A stretch of 64,000 bases of DNA, from contig NC_081410.1 in assembly GCF_030272615.1 (NCBI RefSeq), forward strand, positions 111,605,433 to 111,669,432. The letters run 5' to 3'. Below, piece after piece: positions 1 to 11,300 of this stretch (within the stretch, counting starts at the first letter, position 1; each line of letters starts with the position of its first letter). The notes beneath the pieces were generated by a model. That model was not told where the DNA came from. It saw nothing but the letters and a program-made list of their open reading frames with translations, and did not search any database. A program made the position numbers and the translations under genes. This DNA comes from Cryptomeria japonica (Eukaryota; Streptophyta; Pinopsida; Cupressales; Cupressaceae).

Positions 1-396
1 AGGCTAGTAGACCTTCCTTATCTCTCCGCCCTAATCCTTATTTCTTCATGTGCACACCTTATCTCTGCATACTCCCTTATCTCTCTGTTCTCACCTTTAT
101 CACTCTGCTTTTTTGCTCCTTATCTCTCTGTTCTCACCTTATCACTCCCACCAGCTGCTCCTTATTACTCTGCCCCACCGATCACTCCTTATTACTCCTC
201 ATCATCTGCTCCTTCTCCCTCTGCCACCATCCAACGTGCCCCAAGCTTGACCTCCTTCCTCCTGTCTCCTTACTTCCTCTGATTCTGCTCTCCTCCAATC
301 TCTACTTGCCGCTGATTCCACGTCTATTGCAAGTCACCTCCCTCGAGCGTCTACTTTCTCCCTCCCAGCAGCATCCTTTCTCTGCCACGTCGATAG
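1..396. repeat. Pyrimidine-rich low-complexity stretch
   Basis: The top strand is strongly C/T-rich, with loosely repeated blocks (ccttatctctctgttctcacc occurs at about 71-100 and again at about 118-140). Open frames here are leucine/serine-rich and reflect base composition only. I see no gene. It ends exactly at the target duplication of the LTR element that starts at 397. Confidence 0.5.
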
Positions 397-676
397 TGAA
401 AAATAAATTGAATGAATGATTCAATAATCGGATAATCTATTCAACAATATACAAGCGTATATATAGAGATTACAAGATGACGTTCTAAATTAAGAACAAG
501 TCGTTTAAAGTGAACTACTAAAAAGATAAACCCTAAATAAAGCTTAAAAGCTAATTAACTAAAAAGAAAAAGCTAAATGCTAAATAAAGCTTAAAAGCTA
601 ATTAACTAAAAAGCTAAATGACCATTAAACAAGGAACTAAATATAGGTGACTAAAATATAATTAAATATTCTAATA
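397..676 (-). repeat. 3' LTR of the small LTR element
   Basis: About 280 bp, almost identical to 2275-2553, with only scattered substitutions and a one-base indel. Inside it the block ctaaataaagcttaaaagct is itself repeated (about 530-550 and 580-600). Plus-strand ends are TGAAAAAT and TTCTAATA. Confidence 0.88.
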
Positions 677-2274
677 CCCTCCCTTAATGGTCATTCTATC
701 TACTAACTACCCTACAGAAGACACTGCAAGTCTTTTGATCACAAATGAAAAGAACACTTTGCTGCAGTGGAGACCCTCCATGGATCTGAAAATTGTTAAT
801 GACCAAGAATATCAGAATCCATCCAACCTGACGTTGGGTAACCAAATTGAAACTTGAAACCATGATTTTGAGGAAAATTGTCAAACCCTTTTGCAGAAGA
901 GTATCAACTCCAAAACTGACTGCAAGATACCACAGTTGCAGATGTTCACCCCGGCAAGTGCGACCCAAACTAACTGCAACAAAACACGATTTTGAGGAAA
1001 AAACCGTCAAACCTTGAACTAGGAACCCTCGAAAAGAGAATTTACGATTTTGAGGAGAAAATCGAAAAACCAAGAAATCTGAGGTTACAAATCATCGTTT
1101 TTGTGGAAAAAAATGGTAAAACCGAGATAACTAAAATCTTACGCGAATATCGCGGATTACAGATGAGATAATTTTTAAGGGAAAATTATAAACCTTGCGA
1201 ACAATTTTTGAGAAAAAAATCGTGAAAACCCTCCCATGATTTTTTGTGGAAAAAATTTGAAAACCGACAGACAATTTTTCAGGAAAAAATCGTGAAAACC
1301 CTGGGACCTATAAGATGAGGTCTGGTCTAAATCAATTTGATCAAGGCAACGATATTCAGATATCGTGAACATGCACTGTTTCTAGGTGTTGTGGCAGCTG
1401 TTGAACTTTTGACTGTGTTCCAACATGAGGTTGGTCAAAGATGCTATCACGAAAATGGATGTTGAACGAGGTCAACCTAGTGAAAGCATGAGACAGAAGA
1501 ATTTGATTAAAAGATCAGAATAGAAGCAGTTGCACAAAAAAATCTGAAACCTTGGAGGAGAATTCTGGCACGAATTCCAAGGTGCAAATTTCGAGGTTTG
1601 GAAGAAACCCAGAAATTAAAAAATTTCTTCAAACTTAAAACAGCATAAATGGTGCCCAAAAAAAAACAGCAAAAATCCCAACGTCCACAGAAATAGCAGA
1701 AATTGTGAACTGTTTTTAAATTCCAAGGCAAATTTGCTGGCACAAAATTCGAGGTGTGGAAAACGAGGCACCTAGAAAAATTTGAGACCAACCCAAAAAA
1801 GCTCTCGAAAAACCCACCAAGAATCTGAAAACAGAATGCAGATTTAACGGCTCAAAAACCGAGGCACAGAAAACGATGCACCCAGAAAAATTTGACGACG
1901 ACCCAGTTGAGGTCTCGAAAAACCCACCAAGAATTTGCAAGCAAAATAAAATTTTGACTTGAACTGAAGGGTCAAAACCCTAGTCGAAAATTGCAGAAAC
2001 ACTAGGAAAATTTTCAATCTGCAAAAAAAAAAAACTCCAGGTTGCAGGCCCGAAAATCTCCAGAACCCTAAAAAAAAACATGAACTGCTGCCTAGCACAA
2101 AAATTCGCCCACAAATCAGAAACCCTCAAAAAGCCTTCTAAAAAGCAAAATCGTTTTTTTTTTAATAAAAAAACAATAAAAAAAATCTGGAAAATATTCC
2201 AGAAAGAAGGGCATGAATTTTTATTAAAAAATTCGCCAAACTTTAAAGAATCCCATCGACCCACTCTGATACCA
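677..2274 (-). repeat. Internal region built of degenerate short repeats
   Basis: No gag or pol signature is seen. The motif gattttgaggaaaa...tcgt(c/g)aaaaccct recurs many times, for example near 860-890, 985-1010, 1045-1070, 1205-1235 and 1275-1305. Looser versions with 'ctagaaaaatttgacgacccag' and 'aaaacccaccaagaatttg' recur at 1770-1940. Short Phe-rich minus-strand frames are products of these repeats, not genes. Confidence 0.6.
2261..2274 (-). other. Primer-binding site (initiator tRNA-Met)
   Basis: The complement reads TGGTATCAGAGTGG and abuts the LTR without a spacer. It sets the minus orientation of the element. Confidence 0.85.
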
Positions 2275-2553
2275 TGAAAAATAAATTGAATGAATGATTC
2301 AATAATCGGATAATGTATTCAACAATATACAAGCATATATATAGAGATTACAAGACGACGTTCTAAATTAAGAATAAGTCGTTTAAGTGAACTACTAAAA
2401 AGATAAACGCTAAATAAAGCTTAAAAGCTAATTAACTAAAAAGAAAAAGCTAAATGCTAAATAAAGCTTAAAAGCTAATTAACTAAAAAGCTAAATGACC
2501 ATTAAACAAGGAACTAAATATAGGTGACTAAAATATAATTAAATATTCTAATA
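2275..2553 (-). repeat. 5' LTR of the small LTR element
   Basis: Second copy of the 280-bp terminal repeat. It is followed at 2554-2558 by gacag, the partner of gatag at 392-396. Confidence 0.88.
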
Positions 2554-2558
2554 GACAG

Positions 2559-4227
2559 GCGTGGCAGTATGGTTCCGTCCTCAACATCCAGCCATCCTCT
2601 TTCCTTCCTCTCCTATCGGCAATCGGCTAGGGTGAGAGTCAAACCATGGATGTAGCAACTATGCTACACTTGCAACTACCGTTGCAGTGCAGGGTCATCT
2701 ACCTCATAAGCATTACTTGAGCAAAAGAAACTCTATGCATATACTTTCAGAAGTTTGTCATTTTAAGCTCCATTGTAATGGCCTTTTATGCAATTTCTTA
2801 GGGTTTGTCTAATTTTCTTAAATTGCAAGAGACTTCTTTCTATCTAACTCTTTAATTGCTACTAATGTTTGTTATCACTTTTATAGTGACAATATCTTAA
2901 ATGGAGAGATTGACTAATGTAATGATAACTATCTTGATGTTATGTAGTGTCAGATTGCCCAACAATAATTGTATAATTGCAAAATGATGGTGATTTCCTT
3001 TGATCAACCAATGTCGACTATATAAACCTTGAAGTTAATTACTTTTGGTAAACTGATCAATGTATATGAGTCTCTCTTGAATAACAGAGTGTCGGATCTG
3101 ATATGTATTGAAGATCCTCTGTAAATTGAAATGGAAGTGCAATGAATTGTAATGGCAGTAAGTAAATAGTTGCTGAAGTAACAAGATTGATCTGAATATG
3201 ATAAGGATAGTGCGACTATGAAACTTGTATTATGCAAGAACCCAAGAATGGATTATATCGATATAAGTATATTGATCAAGTTGCTGTTTCTGATATCTCC
3301 TCTATGTATATGCAAATGCTCTGATTGGTCTTGTCGCTTGTCAGATGTATGTCTTATGTAATGGCAATGTCTCAATAATGGCCAATCTGCAATTATCGCT
3401 GTTCCAGATTTAAGGCTTGTTGCTATTGCGATTTAGGGATTGCTATTCCTGATTGACTTCTCTATGACTATGCGATGGTCTTCTTGTATCACTGTCTCTG
3501 ATCTTATATGTTCTTGCTTATGCGATGTTCTTATGATGCTGTTTCTGCTTATCAAACTTGGTGGCTCAGACTGAGCACCTAGTTTGATGATAATAATTAG
3601 AATAAAAACTTCACTGAAAATGCCTTTGAAATGATTATCGATGCCTCTTTAATATGCCTTAAGGATGATCAAGTGCATCTCTTACTTGTACCCCTTGATT
3701 TATTATGTTGATTGCTCCCCCTGGAAGATAATTAATCAGTTATTAGTTAATATTGTTGACATATACTTCTGGGCTGTGATTATGTTTATTCTTCTTGCTG
3801 AATGATAAGTATATCATATTTGATCAATGTAAACAATGCTTAGTGAGATGATCAAATCTGCATCATGCTCCCTTGGAGGCGATATTGATGATATCATATT
3901 TGTTTTGCCAATAAGAATTTAGTTGACTTGACTTGAATACACATGGTTGATTACCCTGGTTCTCCTATGTGCTCTGTATTAACAACCCTTCATATCACCT
4001 TCAATCCTTCACTCTATGTCCTATGAAGATGCTTGAGGGAAAATCGTGAAGTCTTATAAATAAGACGATTTTCCATGATAGGATCTTTGCTTCAGTTTTC
4101 ATCTTTATGTCCTTCATAATGCTCTACTTGCTCTATCAACAAGAATATACAAATCTAACTGTTATGTACAATTCTTATATCTACTTGGTAACTATTTGGA
4201 AATGTTCAAGGTCTGCCACACCTTGAT
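2559..4227. other. Unassigned AT-rich sequence
   Basis: No open frame with recognisable protein features on either strand. Around 3700-3730 the minus strand reads ttccagggggagcaat, which resembles the purine tract before a Copia 3' LTR, and a second similar tract lies near 3870. These may be remnants of an old element, but no LTR pair was found. The block near 2650-2760 (gcaactaccgttgcag... cataagcattacttgagc) resembles units of the tandem repeat further right. Confidence 0.3.
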
Positions 4228-5095
4228 CACACGTTTTTAATGCTAGATTGCTTTTATGTCAAGGATGGGGACATCACATCCACTAGTGGCAAAGTCTAGT
4301 GCTGATAGTAGTGAAACTTTTCTCCCTAGATATTTTACTCCATTTCAATGCACTTTCGATAGCTGCATGAAACTGCAAAATAACTGTTTGTATATGCGAG
4401 ATGACTATATCAAGGTTAAAAAATATTGCAAGCAATACTTAAAAGCCAAAGTAAATGTTTATTTTAACAGACATATACTTCTGTAAATTTTCATCGTCAT
4501 ATGTCCACTAGCAGTAAAGTTCAAGTACCAACTATGGCAAATAATTAGACTAGGATTTTGACTCTGTTTCTATGCAATTTTGATTGTTGCATGCAATTGC
4601 ATGAAATACTGTACATGTGAAATGGCCACATTAAGGTGAAATCATATCTCAGAAGCAATACTTTCAAGTGAATGGATTCTGTTTATAATAGGTATATGAT
4701 GCCAGAATTTTGTCATCATGAGGTCCTCCAGGGGCAAAGTTCTGTACTAACTGTAGTGAATAATTGCCTGCCTATGCGGTCGACACTCTTTTACTGCACT
4801 TTTGATTTCTGCATTAAATTGCATGAATTACTTTAGTGGTGAAATGGCTACATTAAGCTCACTCATAAGCATTAGTCATAACATTAAGTGAAGGAAATAA
4901 TTTGGAGTATCCATATACTTCCTGCCTACCTATGTGGTAGATTATGTTCTACCGCAGTTTTGATTACTGCATGAAATTGCACTGAATACTTTACTTGTGA
5001 AATGGCCAGACTAGGGTCACTCATAAGCTTTACTCAAAAACAATGGAAATAATTCGGAATATACATATGTTTCCAGAAGTCATTACAAGGATTTT
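4228..5095. repeat. Diverged tandem repeat, period about 225 bp
   Basis: Four degenerate units can be followed by the block gcatg(a/c)aa(c/t)tgcatgaaatactg with tgtgaaatggccacattaagg, at about 4365, 4590, 4812 and 4970. A second landmark, ccactag(t/c)(g)gcaaagt, occurs near 4279, 4505 and 4727. Spacing is about 225, 222 and 158 bp, the last unit being short. A fifth partial relative lies near 2650-2760. No coding potential is seen. Confidence 0.6.
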
Positions 5096-5945
5096 TGATG
5101 TGAGCAATGAGCAGAATCTGAGGACCCAAAACACAAATTACAGAAATATGAAGCATTATAATTAACATGCATCTGTATATAATCCACATTAGACACCATT
5201 AAAATCTAAACTCTGCAAACAAGAAAAACCTTTAAAGGAGGCTAGTTGATTGCAAAATGTTATAGCATAGGCATGAAGGGGAACATCTTTAAATCCCGAG
5301 GAATAGTGGAAGAGATGATTCTGGGCTCCCAACATATGTTTAATTATATTAATTCCATGGTGAAAGCTTCTGGATTTGACTGTGGGTGCTTTTTTGTTAT
5401 CAACATTTTGAGTCATACTCTATGATTCATCATCAGGATGAGCTAGAGAAGAGAATCATGTTAATTCCATTTCATCCCTTCCAACTTTGAATACTTTTAT
5501 ATCTATTTATAAGCAATGAATAATACTTGAAATATTACATTACCAGTGTTGTTAGAAGATCATGGACTGGAACACTTAATAACCTCCGAATCTTACAAGA
5601 GCCAGGACCTCTAATAATTATGATATTAGTTGTTGGTTCCTCTCGCCAATAAAAAGCATTGCTCTATTATGCATGCTTTATTTTGGAAGTGGGAGGAGTG
5701 AACTTGAAGGAGGAGTTTTGAGTTTTTCTTTCTTCTCTATAAATGGAAGAATAGCTTGTGGATATCACATAATTATATAGAGGATGAGCTGATTTAGTTA
5801 GATATGAGATTGTTAGAAAAAGGTTATTGGAGATTGAAGTTGTAGAGGATGAAATGAAATATTTTAAAATTCCATTGTAAAATCAATTATTTGATAAGCA
5901 ATTGTAGTAATGGCAATGGGAGTAGGTCTTTCAATCTCATGAAAA
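5096..5945. other. Unassigned sequence
   Basis: AT-rich non-coding DNA with no convincing open frame or repeat. It ends at the target duplication of the hAT element. Confidence 0.4.
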
Positions 5946-5953
5946 GTTTTATA
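5946..5953. repeat. hAT target-site duplication, left copy
   Basis: gttttata, identical to 14474-14481. An 8-bp duplication is the signature of hAT-superfamily insertion. Confidence 0.92.
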
Positions 5954-6009
5954 CAGTGAACCACCGAAACACGTCTGCACCCCCCCCACAAGCCCCACGT
6001 TTCGGAGAT

Positions 6010-6205
6010 TGGGACGTCTCGGATTCATGGAGACAGAGACGACACATCCTGCCATTGTCTCACCACCTCTGTCAAGATGGCTGAAGAAGTTTGCAAGTCT
6101 CCGAGGCCGAGATGGCTGGAGACGTTTGGAAGTCTCTGAGATGTCTTGGAGACGCCTAGGCTTCCCCCGAGTGTCTCAGAGACTTGCAAGTGTCTCCCAT
6201 TTTTG
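6010..6205. repeat. Subterminal GAGAC/GTCTC motif cluster of the hAT element
   Basis: Within 200 bp there are about ten copies of gagac or its complement gtctc (for example gagacagagacgac, gtctccgag, ggagacgtttggaagtctctgag, ttggagacgc, gtctcagagactt). In hAT elements, clusters of short subterminal motifs serve as transposase-binding sites. That role is an inference here. Long frames across the cluster (Trp/Arg-rich) follow from the repeats. Confidence 0.55.
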
Positions 6206-6789
6206 AAAGTGGCAAAAAGTTTTTTTTTTTTAATTTCAATTTTTTGTTTTGCATTTTTTCGGGTTATCGAAAACCCCTAATCTTATGGGGGCCCCATGTA
6301 TGCCTTCCAAAGCTTACAAAACCCGCTCAAATTCTCTCATTTTCTTACATTTTGTTTTCTAATTTTTTAACCAGCTAGTTGAAGAGGAGAGAAAAAAGTG
6401 TTTGAAGGAGTGAAAAGAGGCTGGTTGAGTGAGTGCAAGTGCAATAGGAGTGACAAGGAGCAAGAAGAAGAAGAGGAGGAAGATTCTACTTCCAGTTGGA
6501 GAGATTTTTCAAGCTCAAGGTAGGTGTTTTTTGTTTGTTTTATCCTTTGATTTTCAATTTTTTTTGTTATTTTTTCTTTGTTTCATTTTCAAAATCTGAT
6601 TTTGAATCTTGGGTGAAAAATGAAGAATGTAATGTTACATTCTTCATTTTGCCCTCAAGATTCAACATCAAATCTGATTGTTTTGTTTCTAAATTTGTTA
6701 AAACGTAAAAATAAATATTAAAAATTAAAATAGGTTGAAACTAGGCACTTATTGAATTTATTTTTAATTTTGTGAAATGTAGTGTCACA

Positions 6790-8380
6790 ATGAGCTCTCA
6801 TGATATGAGTGAGGACGAGATAGAAATGTATTCTCATAGTGTAAATGAATCGGACTATGAACCTGAGGCTGAGGGGGGTGACCATGGGGCTAATCCTGAA
6901 GCCCGAACTAGTTCTATGGCAAGTGCACCAACTACTATAGATTGCCCCTCCAAGATATTGGTACAGTATACTAAGGTTCCTTTTGATCCTAAGTCTCCTC
7001 TCAAACAGTTTGCAACAAAAATACTAGGTACATGGACGTCAACAGGTGGCACAAGGAAGTGGTGATGCAAAATTTGTAGTGTAGAATGGTTTGGCAAGAT
7101 TACTAGAGTTAATGCACACTTCTTTTTTATTCGAGGGAAAGGTGTGGAACCACGAGCTTTTTTGCAACAAGCTGCAAATGCCAAATATAGAATTGAGATC
7201 AACATGCTTTGGGGTGTTCTTGAGGACAGTGTAGTCGTAATGCCTACTACTTTGTCTCGTAGGTCAAAGGTTTAGCAAAGCTAGCCAGTTGCTTCTAGTC
7301 ATACATTGCAAGCGAGATCAAGACCTTCTTCCACTCAGATTGATGTGGTCCAGTCACAAGAGGGTAAGGGGAAACACAAGCTGCAAGTGGAAAGTAACCT
7401 CATAGCTGAATTGTTTAATCTGCAGCTGAAGGATGATGTAGATGATGCCATTGGCAAGTTCTTCTTTGCCAATGGCATCCCATTTCATGTATCATGATCT
7501 TCTTATTATAATGAGATGATATCAATGATGGCGAGGGTAGTACCATCATATGTGCCACTAGGTGAGAACAAATTGAGGACCTCGATCTTGGATAAGAACT
7601 ATTCCAAAATCAATATTTTGATGGAGAAGATGAAGGCATGTTGGGCAGAGTTTGGATGTAGCATAATTATGGATGGGTGGACGAACATTAGGCATCATCC
7701 ACTCATCAACATCATGGTTACATGTGTAGAGGGCCCATATTTTGTCAGGGCTGTTGATTGTATAGGGCATTGCAAAGATGCTGATTTTCAGTTTGAGGTC
7801 CTCAGGGAGGCTATTGATTAGGTTGGGCCACAAATTGTGGTCCAAGTAGTGATAGTTGCAGCACATGTGTGTAGAGTTGCAGGGAAGCTTATTGAGGCAG
7901 CCTATAGACATATTTGGTGGACTCCATGTTGTGTGCATGCCATGAACAATGCACTCAAGGACATAGGGAAGATTGGGTGGATTAGAGGAGTGATCAGCGA
8001 TGCGATAGATGTTTAATTGTAACCACCACACGTCACATGCACTCTTCAAAAGCTTTGCGAAGGAGGAGTTCTTGAAACTTGTTGAGACTAGATGTGCATC
8101 TTATTTCATTCTCTTGGAGAGAATGATTGAGTTGCAAGAGGCATCGCAACTCATGGTTATGACCACAGATTGGAATTGGTGGGCCGAGGCCAAGACAGAG
8201 CAGGGGAGGAGGGTGAAGGAGATAGTGAAGAGCGATGTGTTTTGGAATGATGCAAAATACATAGTCTCCATCATTGCTCCAATTTTCCAAGTCATCAGAT
8301 ATGGGGATGGGGATGCGCCTACACTTGGAGAGGTGTATGAGTGCTTGACCATATGAGGGCTGCTATGTGTGTGAAGGACC
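6790..8380 (+). pseudogene. hAT transposase, N-terminal and central part (broken)
   Basis: The likely start is the ATG at 6790, just after a possible intron (donor gtaggtg about 6520, acceptor tag about 6783). The acidic N-terminus (MSSHDMSEDEIEMYSHS) leads to a BED zinc-finger segment with W..CKIC and a downstream RVNAHFF in place of the usual R..AHL, at about 7060-7140. Then come SIIMDGWTNIRHHPLINIMV near 7660-7720 (the DUF659 DGW signature), a CCVHAMNNALKDIGK segment near 7930 and NHHTSHALFKSF near 8020. In-frame stops occur at 7063, after SRRSKV near 7273, at 7495 and at 7819. A frameshift falls near 8008 and another near 8340. The gene stops at the nested insertion at 8381. Decayed and non-functional. 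Confidence 0.9.
8376..8380. repeat. Target-site duplication of the nested insertion, left copy
   Basis: ggacc, identical to 13342-13346. Perfect 5-bp duplication next to TG..CA ends. Confidence 0.9.
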
Positions 8381-11300
8381 TGTTGATGTGTTTTTTATGC
8401 ACATGCGAACACAAAATAAAATACCTAAAGGTACCTTATCCTCTCTTGAGCAAAGTTTCCCGATTGTTGAAGATCTCGCCGAAGGATCAGTCGAGGCAAC
8501 TCCAAGGTTCTTGTATGTAGGTTCTCTACTCGTGGATAAGCTCTATGTGGTATGATGTGATTTTGCTGGAATCACAAGGGGACTTACACTTGATGACTGA
8601 ATGTCTGATTCGCTTTGAACATTATTGTAAAATAGGATTTCACTAGTCTAGATTTTGAAAAAAAAGGAAAAGGATGAGGGCGAGGAAAGGATCTAATTTT
8701 GATGCTAAGAATGTAGGAGCAATGAATAACCTTTGATGAAATTCTAACTAAGTCTTGTTTTGACATCCCAAGATCATCTCCACAAGGTTAGTGCGATCTT
8801 CGGAGGAAAACTTTATGATGTTCAGATCATCGCTACAAGCATAGACACCATCAGGCTGATGCATATCAGTGAAGAAGCGACGATTGAAGTTAAGCTTAAA
8901 CTGAATGATTCTAGTTGACTACACAAGGCAAGTCCGCAATCAACAAACTGCTAGTAGTATGGATATACGAATTTCACCATCAATCAAACACATTTCTTCC
9001 ACTCATTTAATAACATGAAATCAAATCTGAGAAGTATAGAGACCATGCAAATTGTTGAATCGACCCATAGATTTCACCATTTCTTCAATGAAGTTTTACA
9101 AGTCTTTTACAACAACATCTTGGCAACAATCTTTGCCTTCTCTTTCTATTCTACTCTAATTGCTATTCTATCAACTGACTATTCACTATTTCTAACTATT
9201 CACCTTCTAACTACTGACTAACTATTAGCCTTTACAAATGAGGAGCCAGGGCTTATATAGTGCTCTCAATACCATTCAATAGCTCAGATCAATTTGAGAT
9301 CAATGGCCAAGATTTAACAATGAAAACCCTAATTAGGGTTTGTTACAACAAACTCAATTCTAGCCAATGAAATAATTGCATTATTTGGACACATGTCTTC
9401 TCTGAAATATTCGACCAATGGATAACCGGGGTAGGTACATCGAAGTTAGTGTCATCTTTGATGAGTCAAGTACATTGAATCTGAACCCGCTGAGATGGAC
9501 TAATCTGACTGGAGGAGTGATGACTGGGATGCCACCTTGTTTGACACTTGCACCTTGGTAGATATTCAATTTGATGGTGCTGAGTAGCTAACTTTAATTA
9601 ACTCTTGCTTCAACCCCCTTAGTCTTTGATGTGCAGGATGGATGGTGTACCTTTCCTTGAAATGCTGGACTGGAAGAGGTCGTCCTTGATGATGCTGGAC
9701 TGGAGAAGGTCGTCCTTGCCCTGGCCTGGTCTTCTTTCATCTGCAAAACAAACCAAAAGATGATTAAGGTCATATAACATAGCATTTTCCACCTTAAATC
9801 ATCAACAAGAAGATATAAAAAATAAAGCTTGTTCAAGATTCTCCCCAGGGATAGGCCCTATAAGAATTTCGCCTTGGACCCTTTGGAAGGGTCAGGAGCG
9901 AAATTTGCTATTTTGCCCAATTTAGACCTCTCTTCAACATTATTTCACAATTACCTCCTCGCCTGGCCCCAACGAGGTGAAAAATAGTAGTTTCAAAGGA
10001 TTTCGCCCTGGACCCTTTGGAAGGGTCAGTAGCGATTTTCTCGATTATGCCTTAATTACCCCATTTTTTCACTCCAAAATCCTTCAGAAGGTGAGCATAT
10101 GCTTGTTTTAGTCCAACAAAGTCTAGGGAACCATCCTCTTAGCTTCTCACATGGGCAAATTAGGTGATAATGAGAATTTCGCTCTGGACCCTTTGGAAGG
10201 GTCAGGAGCGAAATTCCTTCTTTAGGCTTTATTTTACACTTCCTTTACTTCAATTCACCCTACAAGGCAAGAATATCTCACTCCAGCCTCAACCATGCCA
10301 TAGGTATCAACATTTTGTCTTGACACAAAGAGGAAATAGTGACTTTGATGAATTTCGCTCTGGACCCTTTGGAAGGGTCAAGAGCGAAATTCACCTTTTG
10401 CTTGCCTATTCACACTAAATTTCACTTTCTTCACTTCACTTCATCTGGACTCCCCCATATTGAATCCACTTCCCAACTTGCCAATATTTGTTTGATCTTC
10501 ACAAGGCCTAAAAGGTCAAATTCGCTCAAAAAACTAGCCAGGGACAAGACCTATCCAGAATTTTGCTCTGGACCCTTTGGAAGGGTCAGGAGTGAAATTC
10601 CAATTTTATCTCAAAATTTGCATCTTTGGTGGATAAACATCTTTCCAAGGTATTCCAAATAGTTTTTCTCACCCTAGTCCAGGCCTGACTTAGCACAAAA
10701 TTTGGAGAAAAGGATGGTTTTAGTGTTTTTCGCTTTGGACCCTTTGGAAGGGTCAGAAGCAAATTTCTTCCTCTAGCCCAAAATCATCATTTTTGGAGAC
10801 CAAAATCCATTCAAGGGCAATCTCAAGGGCTTCTGTCATCCTTGTCCAGGCCTGGCTTGGTCTAAATGTGAAAGGAATAGGTGGATTTTAGAATTTCACT
10901 CTGGACCCTTTGGAAGGGTCAGGAGCGAAATTCTTGATTTGGCTCAATTCCTTCAATTTCAATGTTTCCTAGCAATTTGAAGTTACTCCTAAAGACTTCT
11001 TCCATCCCAATTCACTTTAGTTTGCAATTGTCTTGTCACAAATTTGGAAAAAAAGGTGGTTTTGGTGAAATTTTGCCCTAGACCCTCTGGAAGGGTTAGG
11101 AGCGAATTTCTTAATTTAGGCTTATTCCTCCATCATTTCAAGTTGAATTCACCTCAAAAGGCTAGAAAACACTTCTCCTCTCACATCCAACCCAAGTTTG
11201 ACTTGATTTTGCAAGGGAAAATAGGTGGTTGAAGAATTTTCGCCCTGGACCCTTTGGAAGGGTCAGGAGTGATTTTCATCATTTGGCTCAATTCCTTCAA

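Larger units (their letters stand above)
397..2553 (-). mobile_element. Small non-autonomous LTR retrotransposon (TRIM/LARD-like)
   Basis: Two near-identical direct repeats of about 280 bp (397-676 and 2275-2553) flank 1.6 kb without a credible gene. Read on the minus strand the element has, directly after its 5' LTR (2275-2553), the primer-binding site TGGTATCAGAGTGG (complement of 2261-2274), which matches the 3' end of plant initiator tRNA-Met. Directly before its 3' LTR lies a purine tract, TTAAGGGAGGG (complement of about 677-687). The flanking pentamers are gatag (392-396) and gacag (2554-2558), a 4/5 target duplication. A TATA-like tract sits inside each LTR. Total length is 2157 bp. 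With no gag or pol it must have been moved by proteins of another element. It is longer than classical TRIMs, so LARD-like is an alternative label. Confidence 0.88.

Noticed and set aside
48-419. Leucine/serine-rich open frame of 123 aa
   Set aside because: Lies in a C/T-rich tract with short repeats, has no domain-like features and runs into the LTR at 397.
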